Origin: an uncultured Pelagibacteraceae bacterium
GTDB taxonomy: Bacteria > Pseudomonadota > Alphaproteobacteria > Pelagibacterales > Pelagibacteraceae
DNA: 64,000 nucleotides
NCBI GenBank assembly: GCA_902554035.1
Contig: CACDMX010000005.1
Coordinates: forward strand, 20,076-84,075
Direction of reading: 5' to 3'
Part shown: piece by piece, positions 27,130 through 35,112 of the stretch
Layout: each line of letters begins with the position of its first letter
How positions within the stretch are numbered: the stretch's first letter is position 1
Translations under genes and position numbers: made by a program
The notes under the pieces: generated by a model
Told to the model about the DNA's origin: nothing
Seen by the model: the letters and a program-made list of their open reading frames with translations, nothing else
The model's database searches: none

Positions 27130-29262
27130 ATGAATAAAAAAATTTTTATCATTCTGCCCCATAAGGATCAATTTATAAAAAATTATGCTGGATCTGCATC
27201 AATATGGGTTAAGGATTTTTTTAAAAAAACAAAGTTTAAAAATAAAATTAAAATATTTGGATCTACCGATAAATTAAAAAATGTTTTTATAAAGAAAAAT
27301 TATTCAAATATTAAAATTCCAAATATTAAGATATTAAGTAAATCAGATTTTTATACAAAAAAGCTAATTATTCAATGTGTTAAACAAAAACCTTCAGTTG
27401 TTGAAATTCATAATAGGCCATCTTACCTATTGACGATAGCAAAAAGATTTTCAAAAACTAATTTTATATTAGTAATACATAACGACCCACAAAATCTTAG
27501 AGGCTCAAATACTGTAGAGGAAAGAAAACATCTTCTTAAATTGTGTTATAAAATTTATTTTGTAAGCTCTTGGGTTGAGGAAAAGTTTTTTTCTGGTATT
27601 GATAAAAACTTTTATACTAATTTTCATACTATTTATCCAAGTATTGATAAAATTAATAAACTTCCCTCAAAAAAAAAGATTATAATTTTTTCAGGCAAAC
27701 TCAATGCAGCTAAAGGTTTTGATAAATTTGCTAAAGCTATTATTAAAATTTTAAATAAATATAAAGATTGGAAATCTGTAATAATTGGAGACGAACCAAG
27801 AGAAAAATATTTTTTTAATCATAAAAGGTTAATTTTTACAGGATGGATACCGCAGGATAAAGTTCTAAATCTATATAATGATTCCAGTATAACTGTAGTT
27901 CCATCTTTATGGGAAGAGCCTTTTGGAAGGTCATCCTTAGAGGCGGGATCAAGAGGAAACGCAGTAATTATTTCAAAGAAAGGAGGTCTTCCTGAAACTA
28001 TAGATAATCCGATTTTTTTAAAAAATGTTACATCTTCTTCAATTTATTCTGAACTAAACAAATTAATTAAAAATAAAAAGTTACTAAAACGTTTGCAATT
28101 AATCTCATTTAAAAAACCGCTACATTTAATAAAAAAAAATATTTTAATAATAGATAAACATAGAAGAAATATCTTAGAGCCCATTAAAAAAATAAATATT
28201 AATAAAAACTCAAAATTAAAAATTTTACATGTTTTTAATCGTGCTGAAAAAATTGGTGGACGTATTTATTTTATCTCCACTGGTAAAAAAATTGAGAATG
28301 GACTTATAAGATTAGGACATGATGTTGAAGGAATAAGTGATAGAGATGTATTAAGCTATAATTCAAAAATAAATGCTAGAAATGTTCTTAATCGTGTTTT
28401 TTTAGAAAAGTCATTATATTACAGACCTGATATAATATTGTTGGGTCATGTAAATACCATAGATGAAGAGAGTTTTTCTAAAATTAAAAACGTGAGTAAA
28501 CATACTATTTTTTCTCAATGGTATGAAGATAATTTAACTTTAAATGGTCCAGATTTTCAAAAAAATTTACTAAATCTCAAAACTAATTTTAAGTATTTAG
28601 ATAATTTTTTCATATCCACGCATCCAGACGATGTTAGCAAAAAAATTCCTCGTATAAGATATCACTTTTTGCCTACACCAGTTGATAAAAATATTGAAAA
28701 ATTAAACATTTACGCTCAAGATGATTATACTCATGATGTTTTTTTTGCAATGAGTCATGGAGTAAATAGAGGCATAATTAAATCTGGAAAAAAAGATGAA
28801 AGAGAATTATTTGTCAAACAATTAATAGACCTTAATAAAGATTTAAAATTTGATATTTACGGCTACAATGATAGAAATCCTGTTTGGTCAGAGAGTTTTT
28901 ATTCAGCAATATCGAGATCTTCTATGGCAGTCAATTTAAATAGGGGCAAACCAAAAAAGTACTCATCAAGTAACAGAATTGGATCACTAATCGGTAATGG
29001 ACTATTGACATTTATAGATTACAAAAAAAAGTTTAATCATTTCTTTAAAGATAATGAGATAATTTTTTATCATAATAAAAATGATTTATCTGAAAAACTT
29101 AAGTTTTATAAACAAAATTCAAAACAAAGAAAAATTATTGCAAAAAATGGTCAAAGTAAATATTTTAAATTATTTAATGAAATTGAAGTCGCAAAATATA
29201 TTGTTGAGGAATCATTGGGAACAAATAATTATAAGCCAAAATGGTTTGATTATCTAAGGTAG
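27130..29262 (+). CDS. Two-domain glycosyltransferase (GT4-like plus second GT domain)
   Basis: A 710-residue fusion. The first ~350 residues are a GT4-type glycosyltransferase: N-terminal Rossmann part, then IIFSGKLNAAKGFDKFAKAI, GWIPQDKVLNLYNDSSITVVPSLWEEPFGRSSLEAGSRG (only partly quoted elsewhere), with the EPFGRSSLEA glutamate motif binding the nucleotide sugar. A second unit begins about residue 362 (KLKILHVFNRAEKIGGRIY) and ends with SSNRIGSLIGNGLLTFID and a tail like the CgeB/DUF3880 glycosyltransferases. Such bifunctional enzymes can add two sugars in succession. Donor and acceptor are unknown. Confidence 0.8.
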   Translation: MNKKIFIILPHKDQFIKNYAGSASIWVKDFFKKTKFKNKIKIFGSTDKLKNVFIKKNYSNIKIPNIKILSKSDFYTKKLIIQCVKQKPSVVEIHNRPSYLLTIAKRFSKTNFILVIHNDPQNLRGSNTVEERKHLLKLCYKIYFVSSWVEEKFFSGIDKNFYTNFHTIYPSIDKINKLPSKKKIIIFSGKLNAAKGFDKFAKAIIKILNKYKDWKSVIIGDEPREKYFFNHKRLIFTGWIPQDKVLNLYNDSSITVVPSLWEEPFGRSSLEAGSRGNAVIISKKGGLPETIDNPIFLKNVTSSSIYSELNKLIKNKKLLKRLQLISFKKPLHLIKKNILIIDKHRRNILEPIKKININKNSKLKILHVFNRAEKIGGRIYFISTGKKIENGLIRLGHDVEGISDRDVLSYNSKINARNVLNRVFLEKSLYYRPDIILLGHVNTIDEESFSKIKNVSKHTIFSQWYEDNLTLNGPDFQKNLLNLKTNFKYLDNFFISTHPDDVSKKIPRIRYHFLPTPVDKNIEKLNIYAQDDYTHDVFFAMSHGVNRGIIKSGKKDERELFVKQLIDLNKDLKFDIYGYNDRNPVWSESFYSAISRSSMAVNLNRGKPKKYSSSNRIGSLIGNGLLTFIDYKKKFNHFFKDNEIIFYHNKNDLSEKLKFYKQNSKQRKIIAKNGQSKYFKLFNEIEVAKYIVEESLGTNNYKPKWFDYLR

Positions 29263-29263
29263 C

Positions 29264-30355
29264 ATGAAATTTTTAAATATTCATAAACAAGATAAAAAAA
29301 TATTCAAAAATTTAATAAATGATTTTAAAAAAAATATTAACAAAGGTGATTTCATATTAGGAAAGTCTGTTGAAACTTTTGAAAGAGAATTTGCTAGTTA
29401 TTGTGGCTCTAAATATGCAATAGGTTGTGGCAATGGTACAGATGCACTAACTATTGCTCTAAAAGCTTTGAATCTTCCTAATAAATCGGAAGTTATTATT
29501 CCTGCTATGACATACTGCTCAACAGCATTTGCTGTTATTAATGCAAATTTAAAACCTGTTCTTGCTGATATTGATTTTATGACACCGACAATTTCTTTAA
29601 ATCAAATAAAAAAAAAAATAAATCCTAGAACAAAAGTTATAATTCCTGTACATCTATATGGCTCATCAGCCAATATAAATGGTATAAAGAAAATAATTAA
29701 TAAAAAAAAAATTAAGGTTATTGATGACTGTGCTCAAGCTCATGGCGCTTATGATGACTCAATCAAAAATAAAAAAAGAATAGGATCTACTAGTGATATC
29801 TCTTGTTTTAGTTTTTATCCAGGTAAAAATTTAGGTGCGTATGGAGATGCGGGTATAATAACAACTAATAGTAAAATTTATAACAAAATTATTCGCAAAA
29901 TGAGAAATTTAGGATCTGAAAAAAAATTTATTCATGAATATATTGGTTTAAATAGTAGACTTGATACTCTGCAAGCTTCAATCTTAACTAAAAAACTCAA
30001 TTTTTTAGACAAAAATAATTTAAAAAGAAAAAATATTGCTTATTTTTATGACAAACAAATTAATAGTTCCAAAATTGAAAAATTGAAATATTCTAATACT
30101 TGCGTATACCATCAATATGTAATTTTAACAAAATATAGAAAAAAACTTATTAATTTGTTTAAAAAGAAAAAAATTCCCTTTGGCTTTCATTACCCATATG
30201 CCTTAAATCAAATACATGCTTTGAGAAAATTTTTTAAAAATCAAAAATACCCTAACGCTGAAAAAATTGCTTCACAAGGTATTAGTCTTCCAATAGATCC
30301 TAATTTAAGAAATAAGGATTTAAGAAAAGTAGTTAAAGTAATCAATTCTTTTTGA
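29264..30355 (+). CDS. DegT/DnrJ/EryC1/StrS aminotransferase
   Basis: A PLP-dependent sugar aminotransferase of 363 residues. GCGNGTDALTIAL near residue 54 is the phosphate-binding start, VIDDCAQAHGA holds the PLP-pairing aspartate, and SFYPGKNLGAYGDAG carries the Schiff-base lysine (K188). Members convert keto sugars into amino sugars on nucleotide carriers; WbpE/WlbC types act at C3. It starts 1 nt after the glycosyltransferase gene. With the Gfo/Idh dehydrogenase and acyltransferase it would make a 3-acylamino sugar. Confidence 0.92.
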   Translation: MKFLNIHKQDKKIFKNLINDFKKNINKGDFILGKSVETFEREFASYCGSKYAIGCGNGTDALTIALKALNLPNKSEVIIPAMTYCSTAFAVINANLKPVLADIDFMTPTISLNQIKKKINPRTKVIIPVHLYGSSANINGIKKIINKKKIKVIDDCAQAHGAYDDSIKNKKRIGSTSDISCFSFYPGKNLGAYGDAGIITTNSKIYNKIIRKMRNLGSEKKFIHEYIGLNSRLDTLQASILTKKLNFLDKNNLKRKNIAYFYDKQINSSKIEKLKYSNTCVYHQYVILTKYRKKLINLFKKKKIPFGFHYPYALNQIHALRKFFKNQKYPNAEKIASQGISLPIDPNLRNKDLRKVVKVINSF

Positions 30356-30364
30356 AAAAAAATT

Positions 30365-31399
30365 TTGAAAAAAAATATTTTAATTTTTAAAAATGACGCT
30401 GTTGGTGATTTAGTGCAAAGTCTTGATGCAATAAACAATATTGTTATCAATAATAAAGGACACAATATTATTATTTATTTATCAGAAAGAAGTAAAAATT
30501 TTGATTTTTTGTTTGACCGTCAAAAAATAAAAATTTTAAATATAAATTACGATTTATCTTTACTAGAAAAATTTAAGATTATATATCAACTATTAATAAC
30601 TAATACTAAAGCTGTATATATTTTAACACCAAAAAACTTTTATTTTTATTTACCTCTAATCTTTAAAAATATCAAATTTTATGCTTTATGTGTAAATTCA
30701 ATTAACAATTATAAGAGACCCGGAAACTTTTTCAGAAAGTATTTACATAAATTTGTAGTTAATGAGAGAGACAAAATAACAAAAAGAGAATCTACCATGG
30801 AAATACAAAGACAATTAACAAGAGAAAATAAATCTGATGAGAGATATAAAATAGGATTAATACCTAAGTTTAACTATGATAATTTTATAAATGTAAAAAA
30901 CTATATTTACTTTCATCTAAAAATATCAAATTTTAATAAACTAGGGTGGGGCATAACTGAACTGAAAATGATATTTGAAGAATTTTTAAAATATAAAAAA
31001 AAAGTAATCTTCACAAGAGACATAGAGAAATTAGATGCTGAAAATGATTATAAAAGTATTTTTAATGTAGTTGATTTCAATACAAAGGATAAAATACTTA
31101 ATAATACAAATATATACCTTTATGATAATATTAAAGGTAGCGATCTTTATAATGTAATAAGAAATGCAGATAAAGTAGTTTCATTTCATGGTATGATGAC
31201 TAACTTAGCTTCAATAGAAAAAAAACCCGTCTTAGATTTATTTTACTGCAATATAAAAACACTTGAAGATTTTAGAAGATATAAAAATGCTTTGTATGAA
31301 TTTAAGCCAAATTATAAGAATTATGATTTTATAGTACCAAGTAAAAATATAAAAAAAACAATTAATAAAATGCAATTCTTTCTCAAAAAAGACTTATGA
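30365..31399 (+). CDS. GT9 (heptosyltransferase-like) glycosyltransferase
   Basis: A 344-residue protein that starts ILIFKNDAVGDLVQSLDAINNI, the (R/K)xDxxGDxxxxxP-like opening of GT9/ADP-heptose transferases. The C-terminal segment ADKVVSFHGMMTNLASIEKKPVLDLF corresponds to the GT9 nucleotide-sugar site (xGxxHxAxxxxxP), with divergence. The middle part shows no recognisable motif. The start is a TTG codon; no ATG fits the conserved N-terminus. It overlaps the fucosyltransferase-like gene by 4 nt. Confidence 0.75.
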   Translation: MKKNILIFKNDAVGDLVQSLDAINNIVINNKGHNIIIYLSERSKNFDFLFDRQKIKILNINYDLSLLEKFKIIYQLLITNTKAVYILTPKNFYFYLPLIFKNIKFYALCVNSINNYKRPGNFFRKYLHKFVVNERDKITKRESTMEIQRQLTRENKSDERYKIGLIPKFNYDNFINVKNYIYFHLKISNFNKLGWGITELKMIFEEFLKYKKKVIFTRDIEKLDAENDYKSIFNVVDFNTKDKILNNTNIYLYDNIKGSDLYNVIRNADKVVSFHGMMTNLASIEKKPVLDLFYCNIKTLEDFRRYKNALYEFKPNYKNYDFIVPSKNIKKTINKMQFFLKKDL

Positions 31400-32337
31400 A
31401 AAAAAAAATAATTGTACGAATTTCCAATGAAATAGGGAATCAGTTATTTATGTATGCTTCAAGCTATGCAATTTCAAAAAAGCTTAATAGGTTACTTTAC
31501 CTGGATAATGAAACAGCTTTTACATCGAGAAAAAATATCAGTGCCTATGGCTTAAATAATTTTATGATTAGCGGTATAATCGCTGGTAAAAAAGATAAAT
31601 TCTTAGGCGTTATAGGCTATTTAAAAAGAAAAATATTAAAAAAAATTAATTTAATTCTTAGTAAAAAAATTTTTTATGAAGAACCTAAAAATAAAAAAAA
31701 AATAACAAAATATTCAGATCAAATTTTTAAGATGAATTTTTCGAACAATCTATATATAGAAGGATATTTTGAGACCGAAAAGTATTTTGATGATTTTAGG
31801 GAAAATATTTTAAAAGAATTCTCTTTTTTGGATGTTGATAAATATATTAAATCACCTTTTTATAACTATCTTAATAAAAAAAATTCAGTATCTATATGTT
31901 TACGACAAAATAGATATATTGAAGGAAAAAATAAAAATAATAAAGTGAATCAAGAAAAATCAGATAATTTTAAATTAGAACAAATTAAATTTATTAACAA
32001 ATCAATTAAATATATTGAGAATAATGTACCTAAACCAAAATTTTATCTATGGTCAAACGATTTTGATAATATTGATATGTCATTGTTTTGTTCTGGTGTG
32101 ACAAAAATAAAACACAGTGGTGATATTTTAAGTGGTATCGATAAAAGATCACTTGATTTATTTCTTATTTCTCAATGTAATCATCATATTGTAATACCAT
32201 CGTCTTTTAATTGGTGGGGAGCATGGCTGTCACAAAAAAAAAACAAAATTATATGTAGACCTAATGATGATTTTTTTACTGATTTTAAAGTAAATAATCT
32301 AGATTTTTGGCCACCTAGTTGGAAGGAAATATCATGA
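31396..32337 (+). CDS. GT11 (alpha-1,2-fucosyltransferase-like) glycosyltransferase
   Basis: A 313-residue enzyme of the GT11 type. The N-terminal IVRISNEIGNQLFMYASSYA matches the family opening (GxLGNQxFxYA), and LISQCNHHIVIPSSFNWWGAWL matches motif II (SSFSWWGAWL). GT11 members transfer fucose or galactose in alpha-1,2 linkage to O-antigen and related glycans. No GDP-fucose synthesis genes are in the window, so the donor is open. The stop overlaps the methyltransferase start (ATGA). Confidence 0.85.
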   Translation: MKKKIIVRISNEIGNQLFMYASSYAISKKLNRLLYLDNETAFTSRKNISAYGLNNFMISGIIAGKKDKFLGVIGYLKRKILKKINLILSKKIFYEEPKNKKKITKYSDQIFKMNFSNNLYIEGYFETEKYFDDFRENILKEFSFLDVDKYIKSPFYNYLNKKNSVSICLRQNRYIEGKNKNNKVNQEKSDNFKLEQIKFINKSIKYIENNVPKPKFYLWSNDFDNIDMSLFCSGVTKIKHSGDILSGIDKRSLDLFLISQCNHHIVIPSSFNWWGAWLSQKKNKIICRPNDDFFTDFKVNNLDFWPPSWKEIS

Positions 32338-33017
32338 GTTTGATTGAAATAGGAAAAAAATATCCATCTAGCAAAAATATTTCAGGTTTTATTCAATTAT
32401 ATGAAAAATATTTTTCCTCTTTAAGAGACTCAAAAATAAATATTTTAGAAATAGGAATAGAAAATGGTGATAGTTTGCGTATTTGGCGTGAGTATTTCTC
32501 TAAAGCAAATATTTGCGGCGTTGATATCGATAAAAAAAATTTTAAAATAGACAATGTTGATATTCAACATGGAGACCAATCAAATAATGTTTTCTTATTA
32601 TCTCTAATTAATATTTATAAAAATTTCGATATTATTATTGATGATGGAAGTCATCAAGCAAAACACATAATTTCTTCTTTCAATTTTCTATTTCCTTATT
32701 TAAATGATAACGGTATTTATATAATCGAAGATCTTCAGACATCTTACTTTCCGAGATATGGTGGCTCAAGAATTAATCTTAATAAAAAACAATCTTCTAT
32801 GAATTTTGTTAAATCTTTAGCTGACTCAATCAATTATGAAAAAAACAATCGTCCTTTTTTTAAAAAAAATAAATTTGATGGATTAATTAAATCTATTCAT
32901 TTTCATCAAAATATAGCTTTTATTTATAAAGGACAAAGTATAAAATATTTTTATAATCAAGATTTTAAAGAAACTTTATCAGATAAAATAAAAAAATTTT
33001 TATCTTATTTTTTTTAA
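32334..33017 (+). CDS. Class I SAM-dependent methyltransferase (macrolide/sugar O-MTase-like)
   Basis: A Rossmann-like methyltransferase of 227 residues. INILEIGIENGDSLRIWREYF is the SAM-binding motif I, NICGVDID the motif II acidic end, and FDIIIDDGSHQAKH resembles the metal- and substrate-binding segment of MycE/TylE-like sugar O-methyltransferases. It probably methylates a glycan sugar of the island. The ATG at 32334 overlaps the preceding stop (ATGA) and is preferred to an in-frame ATG 15 nt upstream. Its end overlaps the convergent recombinase stop by 4 nt. Confidence 0.8.
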   Translation: MSLIEIGKKYPSSKNISGFIQLYEKYFSSLRDSKINILEIGIENGDSLRIWREYFSKANICGVDIDKKNFKIDNVDIQHGDQSNNVFLLSLINIYKNFDIIIDDGSHQAKHIISSFNFLFPYLNDNGIYIIEDLQTSYFPRYGGSRINLNKKQSSMNFVKSLADSINYEKNNRPFFKKNKFDGLIKSIHFHQNIAFIYKGQSIKYFYNQDFKETLSDKIKKFLSYFF

Positions 33018-33967
33018 AATTTTATTTTATTTAAAGCGTTATTTTTAAATATATTTGCTTCTCTAATATATCTTCTGACCATTTGTGTTGTTTTATGACC
33101 TGTCATTGCCATAATGCTTCTTTCATCTGCCCCTGACTCAGCAGCTACTGTTGCAAAACCTGATCTTAAACTATGACCTGAAAAATTTTTATTTTCAATT
33201 CCCGCTAAATTCAAATATTCTTTAATTAACAAAACTACTGATTGATCTGTTAATCTATTCTCAGTCAAAGTTGACCCTTTTGTAAATCTTCTAAAAATTG
33301 GCCCAGATTTTATTTTAGATAGTTCTAGCCATTTTTGTAAATTTACTACCGGACAATAAATTTCATTATTAAAGTAGGGCAGTCCTTTTATCATGCCTTC
33401 GCCGAATTGATCTGTTTTGGATCTTTTAATAATGATTTTAAGGCCTTCAGGAACAAACTCTATGTCTTCATGATCAATTAAAACAAGTTCTGTTCGTCTA
33501 AATCCCCCTCCAAAGCCAACTAAAATTATAGTTTTATCCCTTTGTTTTTTAATTTCATCAATTTTTTGTTCATTAATCACATTAATTATTGATTTTAAAT
33601 GATTGATTAATATAGGTTTTTTTCCTTTTTGAATACTGCCTTTTACTCTCTTTATGCCCATCAGATTTTCAATAATGATTGGATGTTTTGTATCTAAATA
33701 ATGACCTTTTAATTTGTGAACCATACTTATTGAAACTAATCTTCTTCTTAAAGTGCTAATTTTTGAATTTTTAGAAAGATGGGTTAGGTATAAAGAAACT
33801 GTTTTAGGTTCTGATGGCAATGAATTTAGTCCATGCTTTGCACAAAAAGTCCCGAAGTCCTTAAAATCAGATTTATAGGCCCTTAAAGTGTTATTAGCTT
33901 TAGATGACTTCAGGTTATTTAAAGTTGCCTCATGAAGCGATTTTAAGTCTGTTGTTAACTCATTCAT
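33014..33967 (-). CDS. Tyrosine recombinase/integrase
   Basis: A 317-residue phage-integrase family recombinase. The N-terminal core-binding SAM-like domain (residues ~10-100, with NTLRAYKSDFKDFGTFC) is followed by the catalytic domain. The catalytic set is present: Arg in GGGFRRTELVLI, HSLR, GHK, and the nucleophile Tyr in MVRRYIREA. It resembles chromosomal and element-borne XerC/D-like integrases rather than XerC or XerD proper. The start codon (33965-33967 on the plus strand reads CAT) lies inside a perfect 19 bp inverted repeat. No phage structural or excisionase gene is nearby. Confidence 0.9.
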   Translation of the reverse strand: MNELTTDLKSLHEATLNNLKSSKANNTLRAYKSDFKDFGTFCAKHGLNSLPSEPKTVSLYLTHLSKNSKISTLRRRLVSISMVHKLKGHYLDTKHPIIIENLMGIKRVKGSIQKGKKPILINHLKSIINVINEQKIDEIKKQRDKTIILVGFGGGFRRTELVLIDHEDIEFVPEGLKIIIKRSKTDQFGEGMIKGLPYFNNEIYCPVVNLQKWLELSKIKSGPIFRRFTKGSTLTENRLTDQSVVLLIKEYLNLAGIENKNFSGHSLRSGFATVAAESGADERSIMAMTGHKTTQMVRRYIREANIFKNNALNKIKF

Positions 33968-34010
33968 ATTATTACTATTGATAACAATTAATTATCAATA
34001 GTAATAATAT
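33966..34010. repeat. Perfect 19-bp inverted repeat with 7-bp spacer at recombinase start
   Basis: Left arm 33966-33984 (ATATTATTACTATTGATAA), spacer 33985-33991 (CAATTAA), right arm 33992-34010, the exact reverse complement of the left arm. The first arm overlaps the start codon of the recombinase. Tyrosine-recombinase core sites consist of two inverted binding arms flanking a 6-8 bp overlap region (loxP is 13-8-13), so the layout fits a recombination or autoregulatory site. It is not a typical terminator: no GC-rich stem and no following T-run. The site lies 43 bp before the small membrane-peptide gene on the other strand. Confidence 0.85.
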
Positions 34011-34052
34011 AACTCATTTAATAAGTCAAGCAAATAAGTTAAAGGAAATTAG

Positions 34053-34217
34053 ATGCCAAAATATGTTTTAATAGGACTAATAGTAATAATTGGTTTGTTT
34101 TTAGCAATGAATATCTGGTCAAAACTTACTGAAAAAACTAAAAACAGAACTATTGCAGCAATTTTTGGAGTGATAATGATTGCCTTCATTGTGCTAATTG
34201 CCCTACTAATATTCTGA
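34053..34217 (+). CDS. Small two-helix membrane protein (54 aa)
   Basis: A short gene preceded by AAAGGAAATTAG, a reasonable ribosome-binding site about 7 nt before the ATG. The product has a first hydrophobic helix (residues 4-21, YVLIGLIVIIGLFLAMN), a basic hydrophilic linker WSKLTEKTKNRT, and a second helix (34-54). It ends in a hydrophobic C-terminus. The hairpin topology resembles small membrane subunits or toxin-like peptides, but I recognise no family. An overlapping reverse-strand frame lacks these features. It is divergent from the recombinase. Confidence 0.65.
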   Translation: MPKYVLIGLIVIIGLFLAMNIWSKLTEKTKNRTIAAIFGVIMIAFIVLIALLIF

Positions 34218-34302
34218 AAGTTATTAACATAATTCACATACCATCTGAAAAAACACTTAAAAAGTGATATATACAACTAAATCATTTTGATAATGTTTAA
34301 TT

Positions 34303-34480
34303 AATTAAGGGGCAACCCTTAACTGGCCGATTGGGGAAAAACCGAGAGGTTCAAGCCCAGGGGGCAGAAAGTCTTGCGGAGTAGCGCTAAAATCGTAAGG
34401 CGGAAGGCATGGCGGTAGCGCATACAACGACGTGCCAAAACTACTGTTCTTTGTGCCCTAAAAAGCACAAGGAAACAGGG
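34303..34480 (+). ncRNA. Unidentified structured RNA, GC-rich
   Basis: Between 34309 and 34436, 74 of 128 bases are G or C by hand count, far above the flanks. Five successive helices can be drawn. H1: 305-311 with 316-322, GCAA tetraloop. H2: 323-326 with 357-360, enclosing 340-343/348-351 with a GAGA tetraloop. H3: 373-378 with 395-400. H4: 406-411 with 431-436, enclosing 412-414/419-421. H5: 444-456 with 465-478 with one bulge (positions within 34,000). It does not match tmRNA, RNase P, SRP or common riboswitch cores that I can recall. Strand is assigned from the downstream gene and is not certain. Confidence 0.6.
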
Positions 34481-34495
34481 TTTCTCAAAATTTCT

Positions 34496-34771
34496 ATGAT
34501 TCTTAAAGGTACCAAATTTCAGTTAAAGGTCTGGAAATACTTAAAAACAATACCAAAAGGTAGAGTTAAAACCTATAAGCAGGTTGCTTTAGCTATTAAT
34601 ATGCCAAAAGCTTCTCGTGCTGTAGCTAATGCGTGTGCTAAAAACCCTTATGCTCCAAAGATACCTTGTCATAGAGTGATAAGATCAGATGGCACTTTAG
34701 GAGGTTATTCTGCTCCGGGAGGCATAAAAAAAAAGAAAAAAATACTAAAAAAAGAAGGTTTTTTAGCTTAA
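34496..34771 (+). CDS. Minimal O6-alkylguanine-DNA alkyltransferase
   Basis: A 91-residue MGMT/Ogt DNA-binding domain. GTKFQLKVWKYLKTIPKGRVKTY leads to the helix-turn-helix, SRAVANACAKNPYAP holds the arginine finger region, and IPCHRV contains the active-site cysteine that accepts the alkyl group, followed by GTLGGYSAPGGIKKK. The N-terminal domain of Ogt/Ada is missing, so this is a single-domain form. I chose the ATG at 34496, which directly precedes the family domain. An upstream in-frame ATG at 34409 would add a Cys-rich leader that falls entirely within the structured RNA and is not favoured. Confidence 0.83.
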   Translation: MILKGTKFQLKVWKYLKTIPKGRVKTYKQVALAINMPKASRAVANACAKNPYAPKIPCHRVIRSDGTLGGYSAPGGIKKKKKILKKEGFLA

Positions 34772-35112
34772 AAGTTACTAATAGCAACGTTTTTTAATGT
34801 TAAGAATAAATCATGAGTTTTTTTTTGAGTTCCCCCTTCAGTTGTACTAATCAGATGCTTATTGCTAAATAAACCCCTTCTATGGCTTTTTAAATGCTAT
34901 ATTCTGTTTCTGCAAACCTTCAGTATAAAATCTTTTCAATATGTTTTTACATAATGTTTAAAGCCATTTTTCTAAGTTTTTTAAATGAAATTATTTAATA
35001 AATCTTTATTTCAAATATCTAGATTAATACATAAGAAATTACTTTAAATATATAAATTTATTCAATAAATTCAGCATTATAAACAATAAACTTAAAGTAA
35101 TAGTTTAATATA
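34772..35112. other. Intergenic region without recognisable content
   Basis: About 340 bases lie between the convergent alkyltransferase gene and the EamA transporter gene. They are AT-rich with long T-runs near the alkyltransferase end (34818-34827). I see no open frame with a start and plausible ribosome-binding site, no tRNA and no convincing strong hairpin. It is one of the few long gaps in an otherwise tightly packed window. Confidence 0.5.

Larger units (their letters stand above)
22483..34010. other. Accessory surface-glycan island between tRNA-Glu and a recombinase
   Basis: This span holds only accessory functions, while core genes lie on both sides. It starts at tRNA-Glu and ends with a tyrosine recombinase gene and its inverted repeat. 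Genes from 23085 to 33017 are mostly sugar-modifying enzymes and glycosyltransferases, are even richer in A/T, Lys, Asn and Ile than the flanks, and run forward except one. I found no copy of the tRNA-Glu 3' end near the recombinase, so a tRNA-targeted integration event is not proven. The arrangement fits the hypervariable cell-envelope regions known in SAR11-like genomes. Confidence 0.6.

Noticed and set aside
34049..34276. Reverse-strand 75-codon frame over the small membrane gene
   Set aside because: No ribosome-binding site and no family; the forward frame has a good RBS and a clean two-helix product.
34303..34480. The GC-rich region as a tmRNA, RNase P, SRP or tRNA-like gene
   Set aside because: No tRNA-like end, no tag frame, no RNase P core and no SRP tetraloop region could be placed; a T-arm-like GGTTCAAGCCC does not form a five-pair stem.
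34409..34771. Longer alkyltransferase starting at 34409 with a Cys-rich leader
   Set aside because: The extra 29 residues lie entirely in the GC-rich hairpin region and do not resemble the family; the domain starts at 34496.
34772..35112. A hidden gene in the long intergenic region
   Set aside because: No frame with a plausible start, ribosome-binding site and protein-like composition was found.
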